Assembly (NCBI GenBank): GCA_029238555.1
Contig: JAQWFV010000085.1
Location: 1 to 13,395 of the forward strand
From: Flavobacteriaceae bacterium
GTDB lineage: Bacteria; Bacteroidota; Bacteroidia; Flavobacteriales; Flavobacteriaceae
DNA length: 13,395 nucleotides
Reading direction: 5' to 3'
Both the position numbers and the translations under genes were made by a program. The stretch's first letter is position 1, and each line of letters starts with the position of its first letter. Below are positions 1-7,286 of the stretch, one piece after another. The notes beneath the pieces are model-generated. The model saw nothing but the letters and a program-made list of their open reading frames with translations, searched no databases and was not told the DNA's origin.

Positions 1-1430
1 GCATAACGGTCACCATCAGAAATTAATCCCATAGCAATTCCAGAAACTGGTCTTGTCATTTGTACCCCAGCATCCATTAATGCCATGGTGCCAGCACAAA
101 CCGTTGCCATAGAAGAAGAACCGTTAGATTCTAATACTTCACTTACCACCCTTACAGTATAAGGACAGTCTACTGGAATTTGGTTTTTAAGCGCACGTTG
201 TGCCAAGTTTCCGTGTCCTACTTCTCTTCTAGAAGTTCCTCTTATAGGTCTTGCTTCTCCAGTGGAGAAAGGAGGGAAGTTGTAGTGGAGGTAGAATTTT
301 TCTTCTCCCTCGTAAGAAGGCATGTCTATTTTGTTGGCTTCTCTAGAAGTTCCTAAAGTTACCGTGGCCAAAGCTTGCGTTTCTCCTCTGGTGAAAATAG
401 AAGAACCGTGCGTAGAAGGCAAATAGTCAATTTCACACCAGATAGGTCTAATCTCATCTGTCTTACGACCGTCTAATCTAAGCCCTTCATTTAAGGTAAG
501 ATCTCTTACAGCGTTTTTCTCAGTTTTGTAGTAGTATTTAGATACTAAGTCACCAAAATCTGCCAATTCTTCTTCTGAAAAACTTGCTTTAATTTCTTCT
601 TTAATTGCGCTGAAAGCTGCAGATCTCTCGTGTTTTGCAGAACCTGCTTGAGCAATGGCGTATACTTTGTCGTAAGCCATGTCATGAATCTTAGCCGCTA
701 AAGCCTCGTCTTCTCTTTCTGACGCATACTCACGTACTTCTTTTTTTCCAAATGCCTCTGCCAATCTAATTTGAGCAGCACATTGCACTTTAATGGCGTC
801 ATGAGCGAATTTAATGGCTTCTACCATTTCTTCTTCGCTAATTTCTAGCATTTCCCCTTCTACCATCATCACTGAATCTGCAGAAGCACCAATCACCATA
901 TCAATATCAGACACTTCTAACTGAGCTCTGGTAGGGTTAAGGATAAATTTTCCGTCTATGCGTCCTACCCTTACTTCAGAGATAGCACATTCGAAAGGAA
1001 AATCAGACAATTGAATGGCTGCAGAGGCTGCCAATCCTGCCATAGCATCCGGCATAACATCTTCATCATGAGACATTAATTGGATCATTACCTGCGTTTC
1101 TGCATGGTAATCTTTTGGGAATAAAGGACGTAATACCCTGTCTACCAATCTCATGGTAAGTACCTCACCGTCGCTTGGTCTGGCTTCTCTTTTAAAGAAA
1201 CCGCCTGGGTATCGGCCAGAGGCCGCAAATTTTTCACGGTAATCTACCGTTAAGGGTAAAAAGTCTACATCACTTTGCTTGTAGTTAGATACTACCGTAC
1301 AAAGCAACATACATTTACCAGACTGAACCACAACAGAACCATGGGCCTGCTTGGCTAATTTTCCAGTTTCAATAGAGATTTCTCTACCGTCACCAAGGTC
1401 TATGACCTCTTTAAATACTTTTGGAATCAT
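1..1430 (-). CDS. pnp: Polyribonucleotide nucleotidyltransferase (PNPase), 3' end cut by window edge
   Basis: PNPase degrades RNA phosphorolytically from the 3' end, releasing nucleoside diphosphates, and can add tails in reverse. Reading leftward from the ATG at 1428-1430, the frame stays open to the window edge, giving about 476 residues that begin [19 protein letters not shown]. Visible family signatures are [29 protein letters not shown] (RNase PH domain 1; FFKRE starts near residue 78), and in the second RNase PH domain the phosphate-binding stretch [17 protein letters not shown] near residues 398-414. The full protein is usually a little over 700 residues, so the rest of the second catalytic domain and the KH and S1 RNA-binding domains lie outside the window. 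It follows rpsO on the same strand, the classic rpsO-pnp order, but a strong terminator separates them and I see no TAnnTTTG box of its own. No Shine-Dalgarno sequence precedes the start. Confidence 0.97.
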   Translation of the reverse strand, partial: MIPKVFKEVIDLGDGREISIETGKLAKQAHGSVVVQSGKCMLLCTVVSNYKQSDVDFLPLTVDYREKFAASGRYPGGFFKREARPSDGEVLTMRLVDRVLRPLFPKDYHAETQVMIQLMSHDEDVMPDAMAGLAASAAIQLSDFPFECAISEVRVGRIDGKFILNPTRAQLEVSDIDMVIGASADSVMMVEGEMLEISEEEMVEAIKFAHDAIKVQCAAQIRLAEAFGKKEVREYASEREDEALAAKIHDMAYDKVYAIAQAGSAKHERSAAFSAIKEEIKASFSEEELADFGDLVSKYYYKTEKNAVRDLTLNEGLRLDGRKTDEIRPIWCEIDYLPSTHGSSIFTRGETQALATVTLGTSREANKIDMPSYEGEEKFYLHYNFPPFSTGEARPIRGTSRREVGHGNLAQRALKNQIPVDCPYTVRVVSEVLESNGSSSMATVCAGTMALMDAGVQMTRPVSGIAMGLISDGDRY

Positions 1431-1584
1431 ACAATTTAATTACACCCACTCGCTGTGGGAAGTTAAACAATGGTCTCCGCCTGCTGGACGGCCAGGTTGT
1501 GTTGTTGTGTGTTGTGTGACCAATGAAAAACTAGGTATCAGCTTTTTGATATGTCCGGTTTTAAAAGTCCGGTCTTTAAAGTAA
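1431..1584 (-). promoter_or_regulatory. pnp leader / rpsO-pnp intergenic region
   Basis: About 150 nt lie between the rpsO terminator and the pnp ATG. On the minus strand they hold, in order: two near-identical tandem copies of a GTCCGG-T/A-rich unit (plus-strand 1553-1565 and 1567-1580), a 5-bp stem-loop (1536-1540 with 1547-1551, TATCA/TGATA), a C/A-only run free of structure (about 1498-1519), and a 5-bp GC-rich stem-loop CCCAC/GTGGG (1445-1449 with 1455-1459) ending 14 nt before the ATG. In E. coli, pnp controls itself through a structured leader cut by RNase III. A comparable role here is only inferred. No canonical Bacteroidota -7 box was found in the region. Confidence 0.4.
1553..1580. 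repeat. Two-copy tandem direct repeat, GTCCGGTTTTAAA-like
   Basis: Plus-strand 1553-1565 reads GTCCGGTTTTAAA and 1567-1580 reads GTCCGGTCTTTAAA, so the second copy differs by one inserted base. The two CCGG cores are 14 bp apart. The repeat sits between the rpsO terminator and the rest of the pnp leader. It could be a protein-binding site or a duplication remnant; nothing in the sequence decides. Confidence 0.5.
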
Positions 1585-1610
1585 AAAAGGGAAGCCTAAG
1601 CTTCCCTTTT
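1585..1610 (-). terminator. Intrinsic terminator of rpsO
   Basis: A perfect 11-bp stem (1585-1595 with 1600-1610; GGGAAGC/GCTTCCC core flanked by A/T pairs) closes a 4-nt loop. It begins 3 nt after the rpsO stop codon. On the minus strand the 3' arm runs into six T residues, as expected for a Rho-independent terminator. It should limit read-through from rpsO into pnp. Confidence 0.85.
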
Positions 1611-1613
1611 AAA

Positions 1614-1883
1614 TTATTTACGAATATTAAGCTCTTTGATTATCGCACGATATCTCAAGACGTCTACTTTAATCAGGTAGTCTAATAAACTCCTTCTTTT
1701 ACCTACCAAACGAACTAAAGAACGTTCTGTATTGTAATCTTTACGGTTGTTTTTTAAATGCTCCGTAAGGTGATTAATTCTGTGTGTGAATAAGGCGATT
1801 TGCCCTTCTGAATTACCAGTGTCAGTGGCAGATTTGCCGTGTTTTGTAAAAATCTCGGCTTTAACTTCTTTGGTTAAATACAT
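1614..1883 (-). CDS. rpsO: 30S ribosomal protein S15
   Basis: S15 is a primary 16S rRNA-binding protein of the small subunit platform and also contacts 23S rRNA in an intersubunit bridge. The 89-residue length equals the family norm. The core reads GNSEGQIALFTHRINHLTEHLKNNRKDY followed by LVRLVGKRRSLLDYL, matching the S15 signature (GSPEVQ..LT.RI..LTEH and VGKRRKLLDYL) that contacts the rRNA three-way junction. The start MYLTKEVK is the only ATG giving the full helix 1. A promoter box lies about 55 nt upstream with a stem-loop at the expected mRNA 5' end, and a terminator follows directly. S15 of E. coli represses its own mRNA through leader structure; here that is only an analogy. Confidence 0.98.
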   Translation of the reverse strand: MYLTKEVKAEIFTKHGKSATDTGNSEGQIALFTHRINHLTEHLKNNRKDYNTERSLVRLVGKRRSLLDYLIKVDVLRYRAIIKELNIRK

Positions 1884-1915
1884 TCCAATATTGTTTTAAA
1901 TGATTTTGATGTATT

Positions 1916-1932
1916 TGATTGATTTTCAATCA
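1916..1932 (-). promoter_or_regulatory. Stem-loop at predicted 5' end of rpsO mRNA
   Basis: A perfect 7-bp inverted repeat, TGATTGA (1916-1922) and TCAATCA (1926-1932), encloses a 3-nt loop. It starts 5 nt after the TATATTTG box on the minus strand, so it should form within the first nucleotides of the rpsO transcript. It may stabilise the mRNA or serve as a control element. No T-run follows, so it is not a terminator. Confidence 0.5.
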
Positions 1933-1937
1933 GGGCG

Positions 1938-1945
1938 CAAATATA
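1938..1945 (-). promoter_or_regulatory. Candidate rpsO promoter -7 box (TATATTTG)
   Basis: The minus strand reads TATATTTG, an exact match to the Bacteroidota -7 consensus TAnnTTTG. It lies 54 nt upstream of the rpsO ATG in a 131-bp non-coding gap. I cannot point to a clear TTG-type -33 element at the usual spacing. Confidence 0.6.
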
Positions 1946-1989
1946 GAAAAACTAAATGATATTAACTTTGTTTTTCAATTTTTTATTAG

Positions 1990-2010
1990 TTGCTATTGCT
2001 TTCATAGCAA
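1990..2010 (-). other. Weak stem-loop after accD
   Basis: TTGCTAT (1990-1996) pairs with ATAGCAA (2004-2010) across a 7-nt loop, starting 4 nt after the accD stop codon. The stem is short and A/T-rich, and an A-rich stretch rather than a T-run follows on the minus strand. It might help end accD transcripts, but it is not a convincing intrinsic terminator. Confidence 0.35.
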
Positions 2011-2014
2011 GTAC

Positions 2015-2884
2015 TTATGCTACAGTTTCCCTTACAGGATTGTTTTGAATGAGATCTATATATAGATTTACTTTGTTTTTTAATGCTTTTCTATGAACTA
2101 TAAAGTCTAAAAATCCATGCTCTAATAGGAATTCAGAAGTTTGAAAGTCATCTGGTAAATCTTTTCCAGTCGCTTCTTTAACTACCCTAGGTCCTGCAAA
2201 TCCGATCAATGCGCCTGGTTCAGCGATATTAATATCTCCTAACATGGCGTAAGAGGCGGTGGTTCCTCCCGTAGTTGGATCTGTACACAAGGAGATATAA
2301 GGCAGGCCTGCTTCTGCCAATTGGGCCAGTTTGGCCGACGTCTTAGCTAGCTGCATTAAAGAAAGTGCGGCTTCCATCATTCTGGCTCCACCCGATTTGG
2401 AAATCATTAAAAAAGGGGTGTTTTTCTTAATGGCGTGGTCAATTCCTCTGGCAATTTTTTCTCCTACTACAGAGCCCATAGACCCTCCAATAAAAGCGAA
2501 ATCCATACAGCAAATTACAATGTCTTTTCCGTTAGATTTTCCAAAACCTGTTCTCACAGCGTCCTTTAAACCGGTCTTTTTTTGTGCTGCTTTTAAACGG
2601 TCTGCATACTTCTTGGTGTCTTCAAATTTTAAAGGGTCTTTAGAAGTGAGTTTGGCGTCTAATTCGGTAAATTTATTACCATCAAATAGTATTTCAAAAT
2701 ACTCCTTGCTTCCTATTCTTACGTGATAGTCGTCTTCAGGGCTGACATAAAAATTTTTAGCCAGATCCTCAGATTCGACAATTTTACCGGTAGGAGATTT
2801 GTACCACAAGCCTTTTGGCGTGTCTTTCTTTTCCTCTGTGGCGGTTTGTATTCCTTTTTCTGTTCTTTTAAACCAAGCAGACAT
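2015..2884 (-). CDS. accD: Acetyl-CoA carboxylase carboxyltransferase subunit beta
   Basis: AccD pairs with AccA to move the carboxyl group from biotin to acetyl-CoA, forming malonyl-CoA for fatty acid synthesis in the cytoplasm. The crotonase-like core is clear: [15 protein letters not shown] (133-147), SGGARMMEA (164-172, oxyanion hole) and [17 protein letters not shown] (201-217), then GFAGPRVV. The length of 289 residues is normal. The oddity is at the N-terminus: where E. coli AccD carries two CxxC pairs of a zinc ribbon, this protein reads [13 protein letters not shown] (26-38) and [13 protein letters not shown] (44-56), with no cysteine before residue 125. The fold around it (W27, H54, R56) is kept. 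accA is not in the window. The gene lies between fbaA and rpsO with a candidate promoter of its own. The start [14 protein letters not shown] matches flavobacterial homologues as I know them. Confidence 0.97.
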   Translation of the reverse strand: MSAWFKRTEKGIQTATEEKKDTPKGLWYKSPTGKIVESEDLAKNFYVSPEDDYHVRIGSKEYFEILFDGNKFTELDAKLTSKDPLKFEDTKKYADRLKAAQKKTGLKDAVRTGFGKSNGKDIVICCMDFAFIGGSMGSVVGEKIARGIDHAIKKNTPFLMISKSGGARMMEAALSLMQLAKTSAKLAQLAEAGLPYISLCTDPTTGGTTASYAMLGDINIAEPGALIGFAGPRVVKEATGKDLPDDFQTSEFLLEHGFLDFIVHRKALKNKVNLYIDLIQNNPVRETVA

Positions 2885-2903
2885 ATATGTGTGAATTTAA
2901 ATG

Positions 2904-2932
2904 AAGCGAATACCTAGTAAAGGTATTCGCTT
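2904..2932 (-). promoter_or_regulatory. 12-bp perfect stem-loop between fbaA and accD
   Basis: AAGCGAATACCT (2904-2915) and AGGTATTCGCTT (2921-2932) form a perfect 12-bp stem with a 5-nt loop. On the minus strand it begins 3 nt after a TAAGTTTG box and ends 19 nt before the accD ATG, so it would form the very 5' end of the accD mRNA. It could instead end fbaA transcripts, but no T-run follows the 3' arm on the minus strand (it continues CATTTAAATT). Confidence 0.6.
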
Positions 2933-2935
2933 AAA

Positions 2936-2943
2936 CAAACTTA
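2936..2943 (-). promoter_or_regulatory. Candidate accD promoter -7 box (TAAGTTTG)
   Basis: The minus strand reads TAAGTTTG, matching TAnnTTTG, 51 nt upstream of the accD start and 24 nt after the fbaA stop. No clear -33 element is seen, so this box could be a chance match in A/T-rich DNA. Confidence 0.4.
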
Positions 2944-2967
2944 GCAAAAAGCTAGACTTTAAAAAAA

Positions 2968-4035
2968 TTATAAAGTTTGAACGTTGTTCAAATCTTCAAA
3001 TGCTTTGGTCAGTCTGGCCACAAAAGTTTTCTCTCCTTCGCGAATCCAAACCCTTGGATCGTAGTATTTTTTATTCGGTTGGTCTGCGCCGTCTGGATTA
3101 CCAATTTGTCCTTGCAAGAAATCTTTTTTGTCTTGAATATAATCCCTTGTTCCCTCTAAAAATGCGTATTGAAGGTCTGTGTCAATATTCATTTTAATAA
3201 CACCATATCCAATAGACTCTCTGATTTCCTCTAAAGTAGAACCTGATCCACCGTGAAATACAAAGTCAATTGAATTGTGTTCCAAACCGTATTTTTCAGA
3301 AATGAATTCTTGGGAATTCAATAAGATTTTTGGGGTTAATTTTACGTTTCCAGGCTTGTAAACTCCATGAACGTTTCCAAAAGCTGCAGCAATGGTGAAT
3401 CTTGGGCTTACCTTAGATAACTCCTCATATGCATAAGCAACTTCTTCTGGTTGTGTGTATAATTTAGAGTCGTCTACATCTGTATTGTCTACACCGTCTT
3501 CTTCTCCTCCAGTAATACCTAACTCAATTTCTAAAGTCATATCCATTTTGCTCATTCTAGCAAGATACTCTTTACATATGGCGATGTTTTCCTCCAATGG
3601 CTCTTCTGACAAATCAATCATATGGGAACTAAATAATGGCTTTCCAGTGGCTTTGAAGTGGGCTTCACTAGCGTCTAATAAACCGTCGATCCAAGGCAAT
3701 AATTTTTTTGCACAGTGGTCCGTATGGAGTATTACTGTAGCTCCGTAAACTTCTGCCAATTGGTGTACGTGTTTTGCTCCAGCAATAGCCCCTTGAATGG
3801 CAGCTTGTTCATTTTTGTTAGACAATCCTTTACCTGCATTAAATTGGGCACCTCCATTTGAAAACTGAATGATTACGGGGGCATTTAATGAAGCAGCAGT
3901 TTCCATAACACCATTAATGGTGCTAGAACCTGTAACATTTACAGCCGGTAAGGCAAAGCCTTTTTCTTTGGCATAGTTAAAAATTTCTTGAACTTGATCT
4001 CCTGTGGCAACGCCAGCTTTAATGTTGTGGGACAT
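2968..4035 (-). CDS. fbaA: Class II fructose-bisphosphate aldolase
   Basis: The enzyme cleaves fructose 1,6-bisphosphate to dihydroxyacetone phosphate and glyceraldehyde 3-phosphate, and makes it in gluconeogenesis, using a divalent zinc ion. At 355 residues it is close to E. coli FbaA (359). Motifs visible in order are HTDHCAKK (104-111, with D106 as the catalytic base and H107 as a zinc ligand), LEIELGITGGEEDGVDN (168-184, with E171), NVHGVYK (221-227, H223 ligand), FHGGSGS (260-266, H261 ligand) and NIDTDLQYA (283-291). The long acidic loop after GGEEDG and the overall match place it in class IIA rather than the shorter class IIB. It follows tamL by 54 nt and has a TATTTTTG box within that gap, so it is probably transcribed on its own. 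Confidence 0.97.
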   Translation of the reverse strand: MSHNIKAGVATGDQVQEIFNYAKEKGFALPAVNVTGSSTINGVMETAASLNAPVIIQFSNGGAQFNAGKGLSNKNEQAAIQGAIAGAKHVHQLAEVYGATVILHTDHCAKKLLPWIDGLLDASEAHFKATGKPLFSSHMIDLSEEPLEENIAICKEYLARMSKMDMTLEIELGITGGEEDGVDNTDVDDSKLYTQPEEVAYAYEELSKVSPRFTIAAAFGNVHGVYKPGNVKLTPKILLNSQEFISEKYGLEHNSIDFVFHGGSGSTLEEIRESIGYGVIKMNIDTDLQYAFLEGTRDYIQDKKDFLQGQIGNPDGADQPNKKYYDPRVWIREGEKTFVARLTKAFEDLNNVQTL

Positions 4036-4067
4036 GTAATTGTATTATCTATAAATGATTAGAAGCG

Positions 4068-4075
4068 CAAAAATA
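4068..4075 (-). promoter_or_regulatory. Candidate fbaA promoter -7 box (TATTTTTG)
   Basis: The minus strand reads TATTTTTG (TAnnTTTG consensus) followed by CGC, as after the rpsO box. It lies 32 nt upstream of the fbaA ATG and 14 nt after the tamL stop, implying a leader of roughly 28 nt. The -33 region falls over the tamL stop codon, with no clear TTG. Confidence 0.5.
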
Positions 4076-4089
4076 GGAAAAAACTAGGC

Positions 4090-6552
4090 TTAAAATGGAT
4101 AATTTATACCAATATTTATTACGGAATTCGCAAAATTATAGTCTCTGAACCAGCGTTTTGAACTTTCTAAGCTAGGATTATAGGTTTTGAATCCCACATC
4201 TAGTCTAAATACAAAGTACGTAAAATCGTATCTGACGCCAAATCCACTACCGAGGGCAATTTGCTTAAGAGAAGCCATTCCTTGGAATGACCGCTCTGGG
4301 TCATTCACACCATCTAAAGCGTTCCAAATATTTCCAGCATCTGTAAATACAGCGCCTTTAATTGCTCCTAAAAGGGGGAATCGGTACTCTAAATTAAACG
4401 CCAATTTAAAGTTAGCTTCATTAAAATCATTGAGGTTGTTCGTACTTCCTGGTCCTAATGCATAGGCATTCCATGCCCTATTATCGTTAGAGCCACCAGC
4501 AAAATAGGACCTTGCAAAAGGTATGGTACTCGCATTGCCATAGGGTATGGCAATACCTCCAAAACTTCTAAACGCCAATACTTGGTCTCTTCCAACGCGC
4601 CAATGCTTTATGAAGTCTAGCTCCGTTTTAATATATTGTGCATAAGGCACTCCTGCTATTAATTTGGTTCCTGATTCATTTTCTTCTACAGGCATTATAT
4701 TGGATAGTAAGCTGAGTAAGTTCCCAGCACTTTCAATTTTGGCTCTAAACTGATAGAAATCAGGATCCGTAATTTCTTTTTTATTGTTTTTAATCAGGGT
4801 TAGTTGACTACTTGAGATGAGGTTGTTTTCTATGAGCCTGTTTTTTCGCTCTTCAATTCTTTGAATTTCTATGTATTGTTCTGAGTTGTTGTCTTGGGTG
4901 TTTAAAAAGGTTTCTATAAAATTTGCGGCACCTTGTGGTATGGTGAGTTCCCCAATACCTGTTGTTGTTGGATCAAAAAAGGATTCAAAGACAGGGTCTT
5001 GGGTATAGTCTTGGGCCAAAGTATTTAGCCTGTTGTAAGTGGTGCCATACACACTAAAGAAACGTTCTGGGTTGAGGTTTTGAACGTATTGAACTTCTAA
5101 AAGGCTGGCGTTGAATTTCAGAAAATCGCTTGGGGCCCAATTAAAGCCATATGTGGCATTGAGTGTTTGTTTGTCCAGTCCTATATTTTTTTGAAAACTG
5201 GTTCCAAGGCTAATCTTTGTTTGGGGTAGGCTATTTTTAGAAAGTAAGCCTTTAAGTGATATAAAGGGAAACCATAAATTGGGAATATTTAAATTTACGT
5301 CTATACCAATCTCTGACAGGTATTTTTCACTGCTTAGTGCGGCGTCTCCAAGAATGCCTACAGACCCTCTACCAGAAAGACTTAATATTTCTGCACCTCC
5401 AAAAATATTTCTGGCCATTAGGGAACTACTAAAGGCTAATCCTAGCCGTTGAATATTGGAGTGGGTTACATCTAAATTAACTTGAGCGGCATAGGTATCT
5501 TTAGAATTTAAATATATTTCTGCTAATAAATCGGGTGCTCCTTCAATTTCAGAGATAGATATATTAGGGTATTTAAAGGTATTTAGACTACTCATTTTTC
5601 TAAAGGTAAGTTGCCTATTATATTCTGCATAAATATCCCCTTCTATTAGGTAAACTGGGTCAGTAATGGCTTTAGGTTTATAGCGGAGTTTGTCCTTATA
5701 AAAAATAGTAAATCCGTTGTGTTCTATGGAATCTAGCGCTGTTTTGGGCGTGTTATAAGGAATGTCTGTGTACAGATTAACCTGTTTTATTTTTTTGATG
5801 AGATAGGGTTCGCTAACGGTTTCATTGTTTTCTTTTGGGTTTCTTACTGTGAGTAATACAGCTAATAAAGAGTCTTTGTTTTTTTGAACGGTATCTCTAC
5901 TAATGCTAAAACTTACGGCACTTTCTTGAAAATTATATATACCGTGGTCTTTGGCTAGTTTGCTAATGCGATCTCTCTCTGCGTCAAAATCCTCATAAGA
6001 AAAAGCGTTTCCTTTTTGAATAAAAGAGTGGTGCTTACTGTTTCTGTATAGGCTGTCTAAATCCTTGGAATAAAAAATAGATTTAACGGAGTCTATTACA
6101 AAAGCACGCCCTTTGTCTATAGTATAACGAAGGGTTGCTTTTTGTTTCCTTGGGTGGTTTTGCTGTTTAACATTTACAGCAGCATTGAAATATCCAAGAC
6201 TTTTATAATATGCTTGGAGTCTTTCTATGGATCTATTGGTGCTTTTTGGATCAATAAGGACCGCCTGCTCTCCAATTCTATTTAACCAGGTGTCGCTGTT
6301 AGGTTTTTTGCTTAGATTACTGACATTGAGCTTTAAGGGACTCCCAAAAATATAGGTGTTGGGTTGTTGAATTAGCAGGTTGTAAAGGGCTTCATCTGTG
6401 CGCTTTTCAGTACCCTCTAAAATGACATTCTTCCTGAGAAGCCATTGGTCTTTGGAAAGATTTTTTAAAGGGTTGCAACTGTAAATAGTACACGCAAGCA
6501 AGATAAAGCTTACTTTTGTGATAAATACATATTTGGAGTTAGCTCCTTTCAT
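4090..6552 (-). CDS. tamL: Omp85-family outer membrane assembly lipoprotein (TamL type)
   Basis: This 820-residue protein resembles TamL, the lipidated TamA variant of Bacteroidota, an outer membrane barrel thought to help insert or assemble other surface proteins. A lipoprotein signal peptide is visible: a K-containing start, the hydrophobic run FILLACTIYSC and C26-N27, with C26 the likely lipidated residue (C21 in LLAC is a second candidate). POTRA-like sequence follows, for example NVILEGTEKRTDEALYNLL and a VYLIEGDIY stretch. The C-terminal half is a barrel with the Omp85 loop-6 motif as FAGGSNDNRAW (NRAW at 691-694, where many relatives have VRGF), EYRFPLLGAIKGAVFTDAGNIW, and a terminal Phe (NIGINYPF) as the barrel sorting signal. 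BamA is the main alternative; the lipobox and the neighbouring RNA methyltransferase favour TamL. No tamB follows it; fbaA does. An in-frame stop lies 15 nt before the ATG, fixing the start. Confidence 0.8.
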   Translation of the reverse strand: MKGANSKYVFITKVSFILLACTIYSCNPLKNLSKDQWLLRKNVILEGTEKRTDEALYNLLIQQPNTYIFGSPLKLNVSNLSKKPNSDTWLNRIGEQAVLIDPKSTNRSIERLQAYYKSLGYFNAAVNVKQQNHPRKQKATLRYTIDKGRAFVIDSVKSIFYSKDLDSLYRNSKHHSFIQKGNAFSYEDFDAERDRISKLAKDHGIYNFQESAVSFSISRDTVQKNKDSLLAVLLTVRNPKENNETVSEPYLIKKIKQVNLYTDIPYNTPKTALDSIEHNGFTIFYKDKLRYKPKAITDPVYLIEGDIYAEYNRQLTFRKMSSLNTFKYPNISISEIEGAPDLLAEIYLNSKDTYAAQVNLDVTHSNIQRLGLAFSSSLMARNIFGGAEILSLSGRGSVGILGDAALSSEKYLSEIGIDVNLNIPNLWFPFISLKGLLSKNSLPQTKISLGTSFQKNIGLDKQTLNATYGFNWAPSDFLKFNASLLEVQYVQNLNPERFFSVYGTTYNRLNTLAQDYTQDPVFESFFDPTTTGIGELTIPQGAANFIETFLNTQDNNSEQYIEIQRIEERKNRLIENNLISSSQLTLIKNNKKEITDPDFYQFRAKIESAGNLLSLLSNIMPVEENESGTKLIAGVPYAQYIKTELDFIKHWRVGRDQVLAFRSFGGIAIPYGNASTIPFARSYFAGGSNDNRAWNAYALGPGSTNNLNDFNEANFKLAFNLEYRFPLLGAIKGAVFTDAGNIWNALDGVNDPERSFQGMASLKQIALGSGFGVRYDFTYFVFRLDVGFKTYNPSLESSKRWFRDYNFANSVINIGINYPF

Positions 6553-6557
6553 AAGCC

Positions 6558-6565
6558 CAAAAATA
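6558..6565 (-). promoter_or_regulatory. Candidate tamL promoter -7 box (TATTTTTG), near-leaderless
   Basis: The minus strand reads TATTTTTG followed by GGCTT and the tamL ATG. The box ends 5 nt before the start codon, so transcription from it would begin at or within a couple of bases of the ATG. The whole divergent gap to the RNA methyltransferase gene is 23 bp. A promoter farther upstream, inside the methyltransferase gene, cannot be excluded. Confidence 0.45.
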
Positions 6566-6575
6566 CACTATTTGT

Positions 6576-7286
6576 ATGGTTGTTAAAAGCCAATTGAAAC
6601 TAATCAAAAGCCTTCATCAAAAAAAGAATCGTATACAGCACGGTCTATTCATAATCGAGGGAGAAAAAGGAATAACAGACGCTCTAGCGAATGATCTTAC
6701 TCCATATAAATTGTTGAGCTCTCAGGTAGGTTCAACAGTAAATTCTTTTGAAAAAATTTCTGAAAAGGACTTTTCCCAAATCAGTGCCCTGAAAAACCCT
6801 AATGGATATTTAGGCGTTTTTAAAATACCCAAACAAGCAGCACTAGATTTCAAAGATTGGGTGGTGGTACTCGACGGACTTCAAGATCCAGGGAATTTGG
6901 GAACCATCATAAGACTTTGTGATTGGTTTGGTATAAAACAAATCCTTTGTAGTCCAGACACAGTAGATGTGTATAACCCAAAAGTAGTTCAAGCGAGTAT
7001 GGGGTCTTTAACGAGAGTTTCTGTATATTATGAACCAATTATTCCATTAATTAACGGGTTAAAAGTCCCTATTTATGGAACATTTATGGAGGGAACTTCT
7101 ATTCAGAAAATTGCCTTTAAAACAGCAGGGATTATTGTTTTTGGAAATGAGGGCAATGGAATTTCTACTGAGCTAAGTAAACATATTACTGATAAGGTAA
7201 CAATTCAGGCGCATGCATCTTCTGCTGCAGAAAGTCTGAATGTGGCCAATGCAGCTGCTATAGTTTTTTATGAAATGAGGCGGTAA
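6576..7286 (+). CDS. SpoU/TrmH-family RNA 2'-O-methyltransferase
   Basis: Enzymes of this SPOUT (knotted) family transfer a methyl group from S-adenosylmethionine to the ribose 2'-OH of rRNA or tRNA. All three family motifs are present: motif 1 VVLDGLQDPGNLGTIIR (97-113, with N107 and the catalytic-type R113), motif 2 VFGNEGNGIS (188-197) and motif 3 AAESLNVANAAAIV (218-230), which form the knot and cofactor pocket. The N-terminal part (KLIKSLHQKKNRIQHGLFIIEGEKGI, 8-33) is the L30e-like substrate-binding domain seen in RlmB- and TsnR-type members. At 236 residues it fits the family. The target nucleotide cannot be told from sequence, so no symbol is given. It is divergent from tamL and ends exactly against the porT stop codon. 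No Shine-Dalgarno is visible, and the leader must be very short unless the promoter lies within tamL. Confidence 0.93.
   Translation: MVVKSQLKLIKSLHQKKNRIQHGLFIIEGEKGITDALANDLTPYKLLSSQVGSTVNSFEKISEKDFSQISALKNPNGYLGVFKIPKQAALDFKDWVVVLDGLQDPGNLGTIIRLCDWFGIKQILCSPDTVDVYNPKVVQASMGSLTRVSVYYEPIIPLINGLKVPIYGTFMEGTSIQKIAFKTAGIIVFGNEGNGISTELSKHITDKVTIQAHASSAAESLNVANAAAIVFYEMRR

Noticed and set aside
1498..1521. GT-rich run in the pnp leader as a possible microsatellite or CRISPR-like repeat
   Set aside because: The period is irregular and it is under 25 bp. It fits an unstructured C/A-rich leader on the pnp strand.
1351..1584. 77-codon open frame on the plus strand across the pnp start and leader
   Set aside because: It overlaps the pnp 5' coding region in antisense, has no promoter box and its composition looks like translated non-coding DNA.
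2331..2726. 131-codon open frame on the plus strand opposite accD
   Set aside because: It lies wholly antisense to the clearly recognised accD and its translation resembles no family. Long antisense frames are expected from codon bias in the real gene.
2955..2977. ACTTTA / TAAAGT inverted repeat around the fbaA stop codon as a terminator
   Set aside because: Only six A/T-rich pairs with a loop of about ten bases and no GC core, likely chance in A/T-rich DNA.
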